A stretch of 64,000 bases of DNA from Gilliamella sp. ESL0441 (GCF_019469185.1 NZ_CP048264.1:1364001-1428000); one strand, 5' to 3'. Numbered from the stretch's first letter, positions 18,906-28,724 are shown. Translations and numbers: made by a program. The notes: a model not told the origin generated them from the letters alone.

Positions 18906-19631
18906 ATGATGAAGAGGATGCTCATTCTATGTTGTTTTCTAAGTGTATTATCCGCTTGTAATAAAACAGAGCAATCTAACAAAATAGAACTGACTAATAA
19001 TTATCTTTTATTTAGTAGTGCTGATTATATACCGCATTCAAATATTATCAAACAACAAAAAATTATTGGCAGTGAACATCAACGTTATCAATCTGATTCT
19101 AATGGTATGCTTACTTCCGTTGAGCTCATACCCGTAAAAATTGACAATAATTATGAATTAAACAAAAGTCATTTTTTAATTGATAATAAATATAATTTAG
19201 ATCTAACCATGGAATTTGATGAAAAGAAACGTTTAGTAAAAATGGAAGATGTTGATAAAAAAATATCTTGGATTGCAACATACGATGATCAAAATAGAAT
19301 CATTAAAATAGAACGTTTTACTACTCCGATTACAATCAATCAGATATTTTATGATAACGACAAGATTACAAAAATTATTACGCAAACAACATTAGAAATG
19401 GATGACTCTTTTTCTTATAACCTGATTGAAGAAAAATATTTTTCTTATAATGAAAATAAGCAATTAAGCAAAACCACAATTAAAATTCATGATCAGTTGG
19501 ATTCAAAATCGGTTCTAACCAAAAAATGTTCATTCTATGACCATAATGAAAATGGTGATTGGACAAAATCTTATTGCTTAAAATTAGGAGAAAATTATAC
19601 TTATTTTAATTTGCGTGAGATAACCTATTAG
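18906..19631 (+). CDS. Putative lipoprotein, paralog of the previous gene
   Basis: The start is placed at ATG 18906, with AGGG seven bases upstream; the open frame begins at a TTG at 18891. The product, 241 residues, has a lipobox (LSAC), strand-rich YD-like segments (TYDDQNRIIKIERF) and the C-terminal NGDWTKSYCLK motif shared with the 18129-18890 gene. The two start 15 bases apart and are probably cotranscribed. Identity outside the motifs looks low, so the duplication is old. Function unknown. Confidence 0.65.
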   Translation: MMKRMLILCCFLSVLSACNKTEQSNKIELTNNYLLFSSADYIPHSNIIKQQKIIGSEHQRYQSDSNGMLTSVELIPVKIDNNYELNKSHFLIDNKYNLDLTMEFDEKKRLVKMEDVDKKISWIATYDDQNRIIKIERFTTPITINQIFYDNDKITKIITQTTLEMDDSFSYNLIEEKYFSYNENKQLSKTTIKIHDQLDSKSVLTKKCSFYDHNENGDWTKSYCLKLGENYTYFNLREITY

Positions 19632-19675
19632 TTACATCTTAGTATAAGTATAGTTTTTATTGAGATAAGTTATAT

Positions 19676-19712
19676 CCCTAAAGCATTAAATATTGCCTTA
19701 GGGCTGATTTTT
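19676..19712 (+). terminator. Terminator after the paired lipoprotein genes
   Basis: CCCTAAAGC at 19676-19684 pairs with GCCTTAGGG at 19695-19703 (one mismatch), followed by CTGATTTTT. Confidence 0.55.
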
Positions 19713-19745
19713 ACAATTTACCAAAAAGGGCACTAGTAAACTTAT

Positions 19746-20708
19746 TTACAATGCCCCTACGATAGGATGAGGTTTATAAAGTTCTTCAAGATAATCGATA
19801 TCTTCTTTTGTCAACGAGACCTTGAGTGATCCAACTGCATCATCTAAATACCGAGTTTTAGTCGCTCCGATAATTGGTGAAGCCACCCCCCGAGCAAATT
19901 GCCAAGCTAATGCTATTTGCGTCATCGTTACCTTATATTTCTCAGCAAGTTGATGAACTCGTTGTACTATACTAATATCTGATTTTTCCATACCATCATA
20001 TTTAGCAATAGCCGTTTGGTCTGTTTTACTACGTAAAGTATCGGTATGCCATTCTAACCGAGAAAGCCGTCCGGCAGCTAATGGACTATATGGCGTTAAA
20101 GAAACATTAAATTGTTTACAGACAGGAATTAATTCACGTTCATCTTCACGATATAATAAATTATAGTGATTTTGCATCGATACAAATTTTGTCCACCCAT
20201 TTAGTTCTGCTGCAAGTTGCATATTATAAAATTGATAACCATACATTGCCGATGCACCTAAAGCTCTCACCTTCCCAGCTTTTACGAGTTTATCTAAAGC
20301 TTGCATGGTTTCTTCGATCGGGGTGTTATAGTCAAAACGATGAATAATGTATAAATCAACGTAATCTGTTCCAAGCCTTTTGAGTGAGCCTTCAATTTCT
20401 CTTTCAATAGCACCTTTGGATAGATGCCCCTCATTAAAATAAACTTTAGTTGCTAAAATAACTTTATCGCGAGCAATATTTTTTTTAAGAGCTTGTCCTA
20501 CATATTCTTCACTTGTTCCCGCAGAGTAAATATTAGCTGTATCAATAAAATTAATACCTAAATCGAGTGCGTGCTTGATGATTGTTTCACTTTCAGCAGA
20601 ATTGAGTGTCCAGGCATGCATTTTACTAGCAGGATCACCAAAGCTCATGCATCCTAAACAAAAACGTGAGACTTCAATATCGGTATTGCCTAATGTTGTA
20701 TATTTCAT
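19746..20708 (-). CDS. Aldo/keto reductase
   Basis: A 320-residue NADPH-dependent reductase. The catalytic tetrad is readable: Asp and Tyr in FIDTANIYSAGTSEE, Lys in ILATKVYF and His in YIIHRFDYN. The C-terminal cofactor region (SPIIGATKTRYLDDAV) is typical of the AKR11/YajO-like branch. It stands as a single gene with its own start and no obvious operon partner. The physiological aldehyde or ketone cannot be told. Confidence 0.87.
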   Translation of the reverse strand: MKYTTLGNTDIEVSRFCLGCMSFGDPASKMHAWTLNSAESETIIKHALDLGINFIDTANIYSAGTSEEYVGQALKKNIARDKVILATKVYFNEGHLSKGAIEREIEGSLKRLGTDYVDLYIIHRFDYNTPIEETMQALDKLVKAGKVRALGASAMYGYQFYNMQLAAELNGWTKFVSMQNHYNLLYREDERELIPVCKQFNVSLTPYSPLAAGRLSRLEWHTDTLRSKTDQTAIAKYDGMEKSDISIVQRVHQLAEKYKVTMTQIALAWQFARGVASPIIGATKTRYLDDAVGSLKVSLTKEDIDYLEELYKPHPIVGAL

Positions 20709-20898
20709 AAAATCCCCCTATCTCACAAAATTATTTTTAATCAATGCTGTTTATCATTAAGTTTTATTTCCTTAATTAAAAAATATTCTTTAAATACTGT
20801 TATTAACATCATAATATGTTTTTATTTCATCATGTATTTAAAGTTTATATTCTGAAATTATCATTAATAAATAGAGCGTTATCCGCTGGATTAATAAA

Positions 20899-22332
20899 CT
20901 ATTTATTGTCAGTCAATTCAGTACGGTATCGTTGCAGTAACAAATTACTGAATTTATTATCTGGATCTAATCGATCCTTGAGTTTGAAATATTGCTCCGC
21001 TTGTGGATAGGCGCGCTGAAACTGTTCAACCGTTGCATGCAACTGATACGGTAAATAATAGCTTCCTTCATTTGCTAAAGCTAGATCTATTAACTTCCGT
21101 GTCCAAATTCCTACTTCATTTTTACTTTTCTCATCCGTTGCCTGCTGATAGTAAATAACAAAGGCAAAAACTTCTTTTTTAGCCCAAGCTAATAGTGAAC
21201 CACTATCTTGATTTGCATGACGTATAGATATATTGATCACATTAACTTTGTGTTTTTTTAGAATAGATACCAAATCTGGATAGAACTCATCAAATCGTTC
21301 AATGGGGATAAAATATTCTTGTAGAACAAAACTTTTATTTTTACTTGCTATCGGATGGAGATTCGAGACATCATAGCTAGCTTCATAGTTACGCCACATA
21401 ACAGGCTTATTAATATAATCAAAAAAATCATAGGTTTTGCGCAAGTGTTTGCCTAGATCAGATGAAGTGACTAACTTAATTTGTGCTTCTTGTTTACGAG
21501 AGTATTGAGAATTAGGCCTTAATCTTTCCAGAATAGTTAAAGGATCTTGCGTTTGTTTGAAGGTAACAGAACGCACTTTCTTATAATCAGGAGGATAAAT
21601 TATTGCATTATGAAATATGGCATCTTTATCAGAACGAATGTTTTCAACAAAGTACTGGTAATAATTTTTGATTGGCATAACATCACTTACTCGTTTTACT
21701 TTAACATTTTCTGCAAGTCGTAACGTTACTTCGGTAATAACTCCCAAACCACCATATCCCCCAATAGCACCATAAAAAATCTCTTGGTTTTCTGTCGGAC
21801 TTGCCACAACTATTGAACCATCTGCCAGAACTATCTTAATCTTTTCTACAGATAAAATAATAGGGCCTTCCCCAATATACCGTCCATGAACATTAACACT
21901 TAATGAACCACCAATACTAAAATTCGCATAACTTTGCATAATTTTGACTGATAAATTATAAGGATCAATTAATTCCTGTACTTGTCGCCAGTTTGCCCCC
22001 GTTTCAATGGTTAACAGCTTTTCTGTAGGATCAAAAGAAATCACATGATTCAATTTTTGTGTATCTATTTGAATACCATTTTTAATTGCTGTCTGTCCAC
22101 CCATACTATATTTTCCACCAGCAATACTGACTGGTCCATCTGTATTTTTGATGAGTTCAGCTACTTGTTGAGTAGATTCAGGTTGGACGATTGATGTAAC
22201 TTCTACTGGCGTCATTCCGGTTATATCATTAACAACAACCGCATGGGTAGTTAATGATAATGATAGGAAGAAAAACCCAGAAAATAGATTTAAGCATTTC
22301 ATCTTTTTTATTTTTAAATAATTATTATTCAA
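20899..22332 (-). CDS. Exported FAD-linked oxidase, VAO/aldonolactone oxidase-like
   Basis: A 477-residue protein with a hydrophobic signal segment (LFSGFFFLSLSLTTHA) and an FAD-binding type 4 domain: VSIAGGKYSMGGQT, IGGSLSVNVHGR and GGYGGLGVITEVTL. The C-terminal half ends with KLRDRLDPxNKF-like residues as in gulono/arabinono-lactone oxidases. A periplasmic location is unusual for this group. A nearer start at Met11 (MKCLNLF) would give a standard signal peptide. Substrate unknown, possibly a sugar lactone or alditol. Confidence 0.75.
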   Translation of the reverse strand: MNNNYLKIKKMKCLNLFSGFFFLSLSLTTHAVVVNDITGMTPVEVTSIVQPESTQQVAELIKNTDGPVSIAGGKYSMGGQTAIKNGIQIDTQKLNHVISFDPTEKLLTIETGANWRQVQELIDPYNLSVKIMQSYANFSIGGSLSVNVHGRYIGEGPIILSVEKIKIVLADGSIVVASPTENQEIFYGAIGGYGGLGVITEVTLRLAENVKVKRVSDVMPIKNYYQYFVENIRSDKDAIFHNAIIYPPDYKKVRSVTFKQTQDPLTILERLRPNSQYSRKQEAQIKLVTSSDLGKHLRKTYDFFDYINKPVMWRNYEASYDVSNLHPIASKNKSFVLQEYFIPIERFDEFYPDLVSILKKHKVNVINISIRHANQDSGSLLAWAKKEVFAFVIYYQQATDEKSKNEVGIWTRKLIDLALANEGSYYLPYQLHATVEQFQRAYPQAEQYFKLKDRLDPDNKFSNLLLQRYRTELTDNK

Positions 22333-22575
22333 TTTAGGTTAGTTAATAGTAATGTCTTTGACATAATAATTCTATATTTTTTCATAAGTTTTTTTATATC
22401 TATTGTTACAAAGAAAAATGACTAAGCTTTTAGATGGATTGGCAAATTAACCTTAAACTTTTAGACTCTAATTTAAAATGACATTGAAAAGAGATTGGAC
22501 AATCTACTTTTAATAAAGGTTGAGAATTAAAACTTGAGTAAAAAAATGACTTTTAGATAAAACATGTTGTGGAGT

Positions 22576-22663
22576 TGGTGCCAGTGGTCGGACTCGAACC
22601 GACACGCTTTTAAGGGCGGCGGATTTTGAATCCGCTGCGTCTACCAATTTCGCCACACTGGCA
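22576..22663 (-). tRNA. tRNA-Leu (anticodon CAA)
   Basis: Read on the minus strand, TGCCAGT at the 5' end pairs with ACTGGCA at the 3' end (7-bp acceptor), and CCA is encoded at 22576-22578. The D arm (GGCGAAATTGGTAGACGCA), the anticodon loop TTCAAAA with CAA at 22626-22628, a long variable arm and the GGTTCGAGTCC T arm all fit a class II leucine tRNA. Confidence 0.96.
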
Positions 22664-22761
22664 TTAGAAGTGTAAATAAGTAAACGTTGGCAATTATACT
22701 AAGCTTTGCAATAACTGCAACTGATATTATGATAATGTGCTTTGAATGCCTAAAAAATCAA

Positions 22762-23004
22762 CTACCATTGTCTTTTCCATGCGGGTAATTTTTTTAAAAT
22801 CACATAGGCTGTTTGTTTCGCAATCGGATAATCAACATTGTGATTTTTGGCATAGCGTAAAGTCACTTCCTGCCATTTTTCATCAAAACTTTTCATTGAA
22901 CCATTTTCATGTGCACAATATTTACAATAATTTTTTGATAAATCATGTAATGGATAATCAGCGATACAAGTCATTGGCATACCACAGGCAATACACATTT
23001 TCAT
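22762..23004 (-). CDS. Small zinc-ribbon protein
   Basis: An 80-residue protein with two Cys pairs, CIACGMPM at the N-terminus and CKYCAHENG at residues 27-35, forming a likely zinc ribbon. This is followed by a helical tail (KWQEVTLRYAKNHNV). It resembles the 'putative zinc ribbon' domain found alone or fused to effector-binding proteins. Role unknown. Confidence 0.7.
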   Translation of the reverse strand: MKMCIACGMPMTCIADYPLHDLSKNYCKYCAHENGSMKSFDEKWQEVTLRYAKNHNVDYPIAKQTAYVILKKLPAWKRQW

Positions 23005-23127
23005 ATTAGGGTTCTCGATTAATCTAAATCAACTTATTGAAATGTTACTCTTAACGTTATGACAAAAATCCTACTCCGAGTTTATTTAGATTACAAGATG
23101 CTAATAAAAATAGATAATTGCATCATA

Positions 23128-23382
23128 TCAAAAAGTGAGTTCTATTTGTGAATCTGCTTGTTTAGCTGAGTTGATTTTTTGTTGTTGCAACAGAAAATAA
23201 TAACGTCGTAAAGCGCGTTGTCGACATAAACGTAACACTTCTTGCTTTTGAGAGTCTGTATATTGTAACCAATTGAATCTCTCATTTCTTGAACGATAAC
23301 ATGTTTTACAATATCCTTGTTTGTCTGTTTCACAAACACGTTTGCAAGGACTTTGAATATCAAAAAACTCAATCTGATCCAA
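23128..23382 (-). CDS. DUF1289 domain protein
   Basis: An 84-residue protein with the DUF1289 signature: SPCKRVCETDKQGYCKTCYR (four cysteines) followed by the WLQYTDSQKQEVLRLCRQR helix. Family members are small cytoplasmic proteins of unknown function, possibly metal binding. It lies just downstream of hemA on the same strand, 33 bases away, and may be in the same transcript. Confidence 0.82.
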   Translation of the reverse strand: MDQIEFFDIQSPCKRVCETDKQGYCKTCYRSRNERFNWLQYTDSQKQEVLRLCRQRALRRYYFLLQQQKINSAKQADSQIELTF

Positions 23383-23415
23383 TATTTAATTCTTCCATTT
23401 TACGAACATCTTAAA

Positions 23416-24687
23416 TTAATGTTCTATTAATCCCAAACTTTTGCTAAGAACCTTAAAACAATCATCACAATCATGAGTTGCAGCATGAAGCAATGTTTGA
23501 GTTGGTGCATGAATTAACTTATTGGTTAATTGATGAGAAAATTGATAAAAAACGTCATCAACATTAGCTCCTTGCCTAATAGCATTAAGCGCTTTTGTTT
23601 CTAACTCTTTTTTTATATTTTCTGCATTACTACGATATCGCTTGATATAATCCACTGCTTGTCGAGCTTTTAACCAATCAATAAAATGTTCTGCTTGTTC
23701 ATGTATGATATATTGTGCTTCTTTGGCTGCAATTGAACGTTGTTCTAAATTGTTTTCAACTGTTTTATGTAAATCGTCAATGGTATAAAGATTAACATTG
23801 CCGAGATTTTTAATTTCCTGTTCGATATCACGTGGCACGGCCAGATCAATAAATAGCATCGGACGATTATTCCTAGCGTGTAAACTCTGCTCAACCATAT
23901 CTTTTCCTATAACGGGTAAAGGACTTGCTGTTGAGCTAATTACAATATCAACATCTTTCAGCCGATTAGCTATATCTGGTAATGATATGATTTCTGCATC
24001 AATCATTGTTGCAAGTTTTAAAGCTTTTTCTCGGGTACGATTAGCAACGATAACGTGTTTAAAACGATGCTGTTTTAAATAACGAGCAATCAGTTCAATT
24101 GTTTCACCTGCTCCAACAAGCATAATATTTAATTGTTGAGTGTCCGCAAACAAATTTCGCGCAGCAAGACACGCTGCATAAGCGATTGAAACTGTGTTAA
24201 CACCAATATTGGTTTCACTTCGCACTAACTTACCAACATGGAAAATAGTTTGAAACAGCTTTTCTAAATTCAAAGATAAACAATGATTTTTTTGCGCGAT
24301 ACTGTATGCTTGCTTGACCTGTCCTAATATTTGGGCTTCACCCAATATCATTGAGTCTATTCCACATGCAACAGACATCAAATGTTCGACAGCTTGTCGC
24401 CCTTGGTACCAATATAATATGTGGTGATAATCTTCTATATTAAAATCATGAAAGTGACCAAGCCAATTAATCACAATTTGTTTTAATTTGAGAAAATCTA
24501 TTTCATTTTCATAACTCAGATAGATTTCAGTTCGATTACAAGTAGACAAAATAACACAACCTTCAACCAAGGGATGTTGAAAAAGGCTATATAGCGCTTT
24601 TTCGATAACTTCATTAGGAAAGGCTAATTTTTCTCTTATGGCTATTGGCGCTGTTTTATGATTAACACCTAATATTGTGATTGACAT
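23416..24687 (-). CDS. hemA: Glutamyl-tRNA reductase HemA
   Basis: A 423-residue enzyme that reduces Glu-tRNA to glutamate-1-semialdehyde, the first step of C5 tetrapyrrole synthesis. The catalytic Cys50 sits in STCNRTE. GVNHKTAPI at the N-terminus, the SMILGEAQILGQVK segment and the NADPH-binding MLVGAGETIE region are diagnostic. The length is about that of E. coli HemA. It is divergent from lolB-ispE, the conserved gammaproteobacterial arrangement. Confidence 0.96.
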   Translation of the reverse strand: MSITILGVNHKTAPIAIREKLAFPNEVIEKALYSLFQHPLVEGCVILSTCNRTEIYLSYENEIDFLKLKQIVINWLGHFHDFNIEDYHHILYWYQGRQAVEHLMSVACGIDSMILGEAQILGQVKQAYSIAQKNHCLSLNLEKLFQTIFHVGKLVRSETNIGVNTVSIAYAACLAARNLFADTQQLNIMLVGAGETIELIARYLKQHRFKHVIVANRTREKALKLATMIDAEIISLPDIANRLKDVDIVISSTASPLPVIGKDMVEQSLHARNNRPMLFIDLAVPRDIEQEIKNLGNVNLYTIDDLHKTVENNLEQRSIAAKEAQYIIHEQAEHFIDWLKARQAVDYIKRYRSNAENIKKELETKALNAIRQGANVDDVFYQFSHQLTNKLIHAPTQTLLHAATHDCDDCFKVLSKSLGLIEH

Positions 24688-24860
24688 TGCTTGATTTCTT
24701 TAACAAAACTTATAATGCTTAATCGGTTATTAAGCGTTTGAATAGACCTATTATACATAAAAAAATAGTTTACGTTAATTCGTGGTTAGTTTTTCTATTA
24801 TGTCAATTATCAGTTATAATAACCTCAACCTTACGCATATAAACAACTAAGAGTCATAAT

Positions 24861-25478
24861 ATGTTTAAATTAAAATACACTCTGATTATATTGCCTTTAT
24901 TATTATCTGCTTGTCATATCAATAAAAATATAGATAATGCAACCGCTGAAGAACAATGGCAAATTCATCAGCAAGATCTCAAACAAGTCGTTGCTTTTCA
25001 AGTTAATGGTAGTATTGCTCATTTTAGTGATAAATCAAGAAATTACGCTCGATTTTTAATCTTACAACAATCTGAAGAAATGTATGAAATTAAAATTACT
25101 ACCCCTTTAGGTGGGAACATTGTAAGTTTGAAGGCCAATTCAGACTATGCTGAACTGATAGATAGAGACGGTAGACATTATACTGACCGTGATGTTGAAA
25201 GTTTAATGAGAAAAATTTCAAACATCAATATTCCTCTTAATTCATTACACAATTGGTTAAAAGGCTTTTCTGATGATACATCTAATATTAAATTAGATAA
25301 TTCGGGAAGATTAGCTTCTACAGAATTTATGCAAAACGCAAATAAATGGAATTTAACAATTCCAAATTATATGACTCGAAAGTTTAAAAGTAGACAAATT
25401 GATCTTCCGGCCACCATCGAACTAAAACATAATGATGAGAAAATTCGCTTAAAAATTGATAATTGGATTTTACGGTAA
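24861..25478 (+). CDS. lolB: Outer-membrane lipoprotein receptor LolB
   Basis: A 205-residue lipoprotein with lipobox LLSAC and the LolB fold seen through WQIHQQDLKQVVAFQVNGSI and the later NWLKGFSDD segment. LolB accepts lipoproteins from LolA and inserts them in the outer membrane. Its place between divergent hemA and downstream ispE is conserved across gammaproteobacteria and supports the call. It is followed by ispE after 12 bases. Confidence 0.92.
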   Translation: MFKLKYTLIILPLLLSACHINKNIDNATAEEQWQIHQQDLKQVVAFQVNGSIAHFSDKSRNYARFLILQQSEEMYEIKITTPLGGNIVSLKANSDYAELIDRDGRHYTDRDVESLMRKISNINIPLNSLHNWLKGFSDDTSNIKLDNSGRLASTEFMQNANKWNLTIPNYMTRKFKSRQIDLPATIELKHNDEKIRLKIDNWILR

Positions 25479-25490
25479 TAAGGATTTTTC

Positions 25491-26324
25491 ATGTATCAAT
25501 GGCTTTCACCCGCTAAATTAAATTTATTTTTATATATTACTGGGCGTCGTCCTGATAATTATCATAATTTGCAAACACTATTTCAATTTATCGATATGAG
25601 TGACAGATTATCTTTCAATCTTCGTGAAGATGATAAGATTAATCTAGTCACTCAATTTAGTGATATCCCTTCAGATAAAAATTTAATTACTCTCGCTGCC
25701 CAACGACTAAAATCTTATACTGGTCGACATGAGTTAGGGATTGATATTGCGATTGATAAAATCATTCCTATGGGTGGTGGGCTGGGTGGCGCATCATCGA
25801 ATGCCGCAACGACGTTAGTTGCACTTAATCAATTATGGAATCTTAATTTATCACGCCAAACATTGATTGAGATTGGTCGTAATATCGGTGCCGATGTACC
25901 AATTTTTATCTATGGTCACACAGCATTAGCACAAGGAATTGGCGATCAGTTGCAATCGGTTGAATTTCCGGAATATTGGTATTTGGTCACCTACCCTAAT
26001 ACTGCAATCTCAACAGTCAAGGTGTTTAACGATCCTGATCTTAAGCGAGATACACCTGTTCGAAGCGTTAATGAATTGCTATCCTTAGATCAATTTAGTA
26101 ACGATTGTGAAGTGGTGGTGCGCAAGCGTTATCCAAAAGTAAACGCAATCATCACTCATCTTTCGCAATTTGCTCCAACACGATTAACTGGCACGGGCGC
26201 TTGTGTTTTTACGCAATGTCAATCAAAGGCAGAAGCCGAAAAGCTACAAGATACGTTGATAGACTTTGATGTAAAAAGTTTTGTGACTAAATCGTTAAAC
26301 AATTCTCCGCTTTATAGCAATTAA
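25491..26324 (+). CDS. ispE: 4-diphosphocytidyl-2-C-methyl-D-erythritol kinase IspE
   Basis: A 277-residue GHMP kinase of the MEP isoprenoid pathway. The N-terminal SPAKLNLFLYITGRRPDNYH contains the substrate-binding Lys, and the ATP-binding motif is PMGGGLGGASSNAA. The C-terminal LTGTGACVF motif is also present. It forms an operon with lolB. The usual prs gene does not follow; a leftward DUF421 gene does. Confidence 0.95.
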   Translation: MYQWLSPAKLNLFLYITGRRPDNYHNLQTLFQFIDMSDRLSFNLREDDKINLVTQFSDIPSDKNLITLAAQRLKSYTGRHELGIDIAIDKIIPMGGGLGGASSNAATTLVALNQLWNLNLSRQTLIEIGRNIGADVPIFIYGHTALAQGIGDQLQSVEFPEYWYLVTYPNTAISTVKVFNDPDLKRDTPVRSVNELLSLDQFSNDCEVVVRKRYPKVNAIITHLSQFAPTRLTGTGACVFTQCQSKAEAEKLQDTLIDFDVKSFVTKSLNNSPLYSN

Positions 26325-26351
26325 ATCAAAATTTTCATTCACGGTTATTAA

Positions 26352-26380
26352 CCCTTAACGAAATGGTTAAGGGATTTAAT
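26352..26380 (+). terminator. Terminator after ispE
   Basis: CCCTTAAC at 26352-26359 pairs with GTTAAGGG at 26366-26373, followed by ATTTAATATT. It lies between convergent ispE and the DUF421 gene and could serve either. Confidence 0.55.
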
Positions 26381-26398
26381 ATTATTGTTCTGAATCAT

Positions 26399-27046
26399 TT
26401 AATCCACAGAATCACTAGGAATCACATACAAGCGTCGATTATAATATTCAACACAGTACAAACCTTGATAAGTTTTATACCCCTGCCGAGATAATCTCGA
26501 TTTTAACCATGCTTCACTTTTACCCAAATCCTCTAAAACATCATTTCTTGGTTTTTCATTTTCTAAGACGATAGCAGAAATATCTTTATCCCCTTTTTTA
26601 ACGACCGTTAATTGTCCATTAGGCTCCAAAATCGCTTTTTCAACAGAATTGATATTAAAGACATTTTTCATCCGCAATAGTACGGCAAAGCTTGATATAT
26701 CCAGATTTACTGATGTGAAAGCATCCAACTTTATTTTGCCTTTATCCATTAATACGATCGGATTACCAACAATAAAGGCTTTGGCATTTTGGCTATTTTT
26801 TTTCAGATAATTCGAGGTGTACATTATTGCCGTCCACATGAGTAATACAATTAAAAAATCATAAACGGTTAATTTAGGGTTATAGATAATACCGCCTGCA
26901 ATACCACCCAAAATCATGTTACCAATAAAATCGATACTCGACATTTGAGACAATGATGTTTTTCCGGTAATTTTTAAAAACAAAATAATGCAAATAAAGA
27001 CAACCAATAATTTTAAGGCAATGACTAAAAAATCATAGTAATTCAT
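26399..27046 (-). CDS. DUF421 (YetF-like) membrane protein
   Basis: A 215-residue protein with three N-terminal membrane segments (ALKLLVVFICIILFLKI; a glycine-rich IGNMILGGIAGGII helix; FLIVLLMWTAIMY) followed by a cytoplasmic alpha/beta domain containing VLMDKGKI and LLRMKNVFNINSVEKAILEPNGQL, diagnostic of the YetF/DUF421 family. The function of this family is poorly defined. It is a monocistronic gene. Confidence 0.85.
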   Translation of the reverse strand: MNYYDFLVIALKLLVVFICIILFLKITGKTSLSQMSSIDFIGNMILGGIAGGIIYNPKLTVYDFLIVLLMWTAIMYTSNYLKKNSQNAKAFIVGNPIVLMDKGKIKLDAFTSVNLDISSFAVLLRMKNVFNINSVEKAILEPNGQLTVVKKGDKDISAIVLENEKPRNDVLEDLGKSEAWLKSRLSRQGYKTYQGLYCVEYYNRRLYVIPSDSVD

Positions 27047-27706
27047 TTTAGTATTACTCCAATAATTTATTGAACGATATGCATAAAATAGTAATCTTTA
27101 AAAGGACTGGAATCGTATTAAATATTTAAAGTTAGAAAAGAGAGTATTAATTATTTAACGTTAGAAATGAATCATAAAGTATAGTTAAGGCATTGTATCA
27201 CAAACTTTTCAGATAAAACTGCGCTTTTTACTATTACATTATCAATTTAACAGTTTAATGTTTTATTGCGATGATAACGCAACGCAGGGAATAAAGTTTT
27301 CACCATATAGGTTTAAATCGATGACAATATTCCGCTCATTGTTTTATAACAATTATGGATGAAATACACCATCACGAATATAACTTTAGTAATCAATAAT
27401 ATTAACGCATGATTTAAACAATCTTATTTTGACTAGCAATTTAAATAATCACATTTTTTTATCTATTTGATTGATGATTTAATAAAAACGATTTGAACTA
27501 TGTAAAGCTTGCCAGAAAAAAGCAAATTCATCTTTTCATTCAGATAATGTTTTATAAATCGAACAGGTATAACTTTACTAACTATTACCGTTTATGAGAC
27601 AATCTATGTTGTATTATCCTATTTTTAACCAAGTAATAGCATTGTTTATAATTTTTTACGATTATCAATTGAAGTTATTTTCTAACTTAATATAGGAAAA
27701 ATAAAA
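27047..27706. other. 660-base stretch with no recognised gene
   Basis: AT-rich sequence separating the divergent DUF421 and DoxX genes. Only short frames are present and none has a convincing start site or composition. I see no tRNA, repeat or operator. The DoxX start has an AGGAAAAATAAAA leader, so its promoter lies in the right part. Confidence 0.4.
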
Positions 27707-28117
27707 ATGAGACAAAATCAAACTGATCTGGCTGCTCTATTTTTACGTATTGCTTTAGGTGTGATGTTTTTGGTTCATGGTTTCACTAAGTTACTTGTCT
27801 TTACACCCTCTGGTACAGCACAATATTTTGAATCACTTGGATTTCCCGATTTTGTTGGTTATATCGCCATTGTCTTTGAAATTGGTGGCGGTGCATTACT
27901 GTTAGTTGGTATATTAACTCGTGTCATTGCTATTTTAGCCATTATTGAATTACTCATTATCACCGTTATCCATTTTAATAATGGATGGACATTCAGCAAT
28001 ACCGGTGGTGGTTGGGAATACCCTGCTTTTATGGTCATTACCGCTTTCAGTCTTGCACTATTGGGCAATGGTCGTTATAGCGTTTTAGGTCAAAAATATT
28101 CTGAACTTATTGAATAG
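27707..28117 (+). CDS. DoxX family membrane protein
   Basis: A 136-residue protein with four membrane helices and the family's N-terminal ALFLRIALGVMFLVHGFTKL and EIGGGALLLVGILTR motifs. DoxX proteins are small inner-membrane proteins linked to redox stress or quinone metabolism in some species; no specific role is shown here. A perfect 11-bp hairpin (28158-28168 with 28181-28191) follows the gene. Confidence 0.85.
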   Translation: MRQNQTDLAALFLRIALGVMFLVHGFTKLLVFTPSGTAQYFESLGFPDFVGYIAIVFEIGGGALLLVGILTRVIAILAIIELLIITVIHFNNGWTFSNTGGGWEYPAFMVITAFSLALLGNGRYSVLGQKYSELIE

Positions 28118-28157
28118 TAGTTTGAATAAATCGTTTTTATTGATGCAATAATTGATA

Positions 28158-28191
28158 AGGAAGATATCATAAACATAAACGATATCTTCCT
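28158..28191. terminator. Hairpin downstream of doxX
   Basis: AGGAAGATATC and GATATCTTCCT form a perfect 11-bp stem with a 12-base loop about 40 bases after the doxX stop. No T run follows, so it may be a transcript stabiliser or a terminator. Confidence 0.45.
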
Positions 28192-28297
28192 GAAATATAC
28201 TCAATAAAATAAACTTATTTCGTTGGCAGTATTAAATAATAGAAAGTTTTTCCAGCGCCTTTGACATTCAATCCAATCATTCTGTTTTTTTCAAAAT

Positions 28298-28665
28298 TTA
28301 ATCTATCTTTTTTTGTATGAACTCATGACAATTGATAACTTTTGCAAATCCTGCCAATGCTGACATAAAGCTATAATGGACTTTTTTAGCAGGGATGATT
28401 TCATCATTAAATTCAAGATCACGGGTTGTACATGCATCATGAATTAATATCGGTTGATAACCAAGTTCATTGGCACATCGTGTAGTTGAATCCACACACA
28501 TATAGCTCATCATGCCACAAATGACCAGTTGTTTGACTGAGTATTGTTGTAATTTTTGGTGTAAATCAGTAGTTGAAAAAATTATCACCCCATAATCACG
28601 CTGAAAAATATACTCTATAAATTTCGAAAAATTAAGATGATATCGCTTTGTGATAGAAACAATTT
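28298..28665 (-). pseudogene. Remnant of an isochorismatase-like cysteine hydrolase
   Basis: The clear part (from a GTG at 28588, 96 residues) holds the catalytic Cys region VICGMMSYMCVDSTTRCANELGY in pieces and the C-terminal ADH-like tail of isochorismatase-family hydrolases. The frame continues upstream to about 28665 without a stop (ITKRYHLNFSKF resembles the usual Lys-containing segment), but the N-terminal third with the catalytic Asp is missing and normal length is near 180 residues. It ends just upstream of the his leader. Confidence 0.68.
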
Positions 28666-28724
28666 ATACGTTGTTGAAACAGAATTTAAATTTACAAAAA
28701 TTTAATAAAAAAACAAAAAAACAG

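Noticed and set aside
22576..22663. tRNA-Leu as an integration site
   Set aside because: No integrase, no duplicated tRNA end and no foreign-looking genes on either side.
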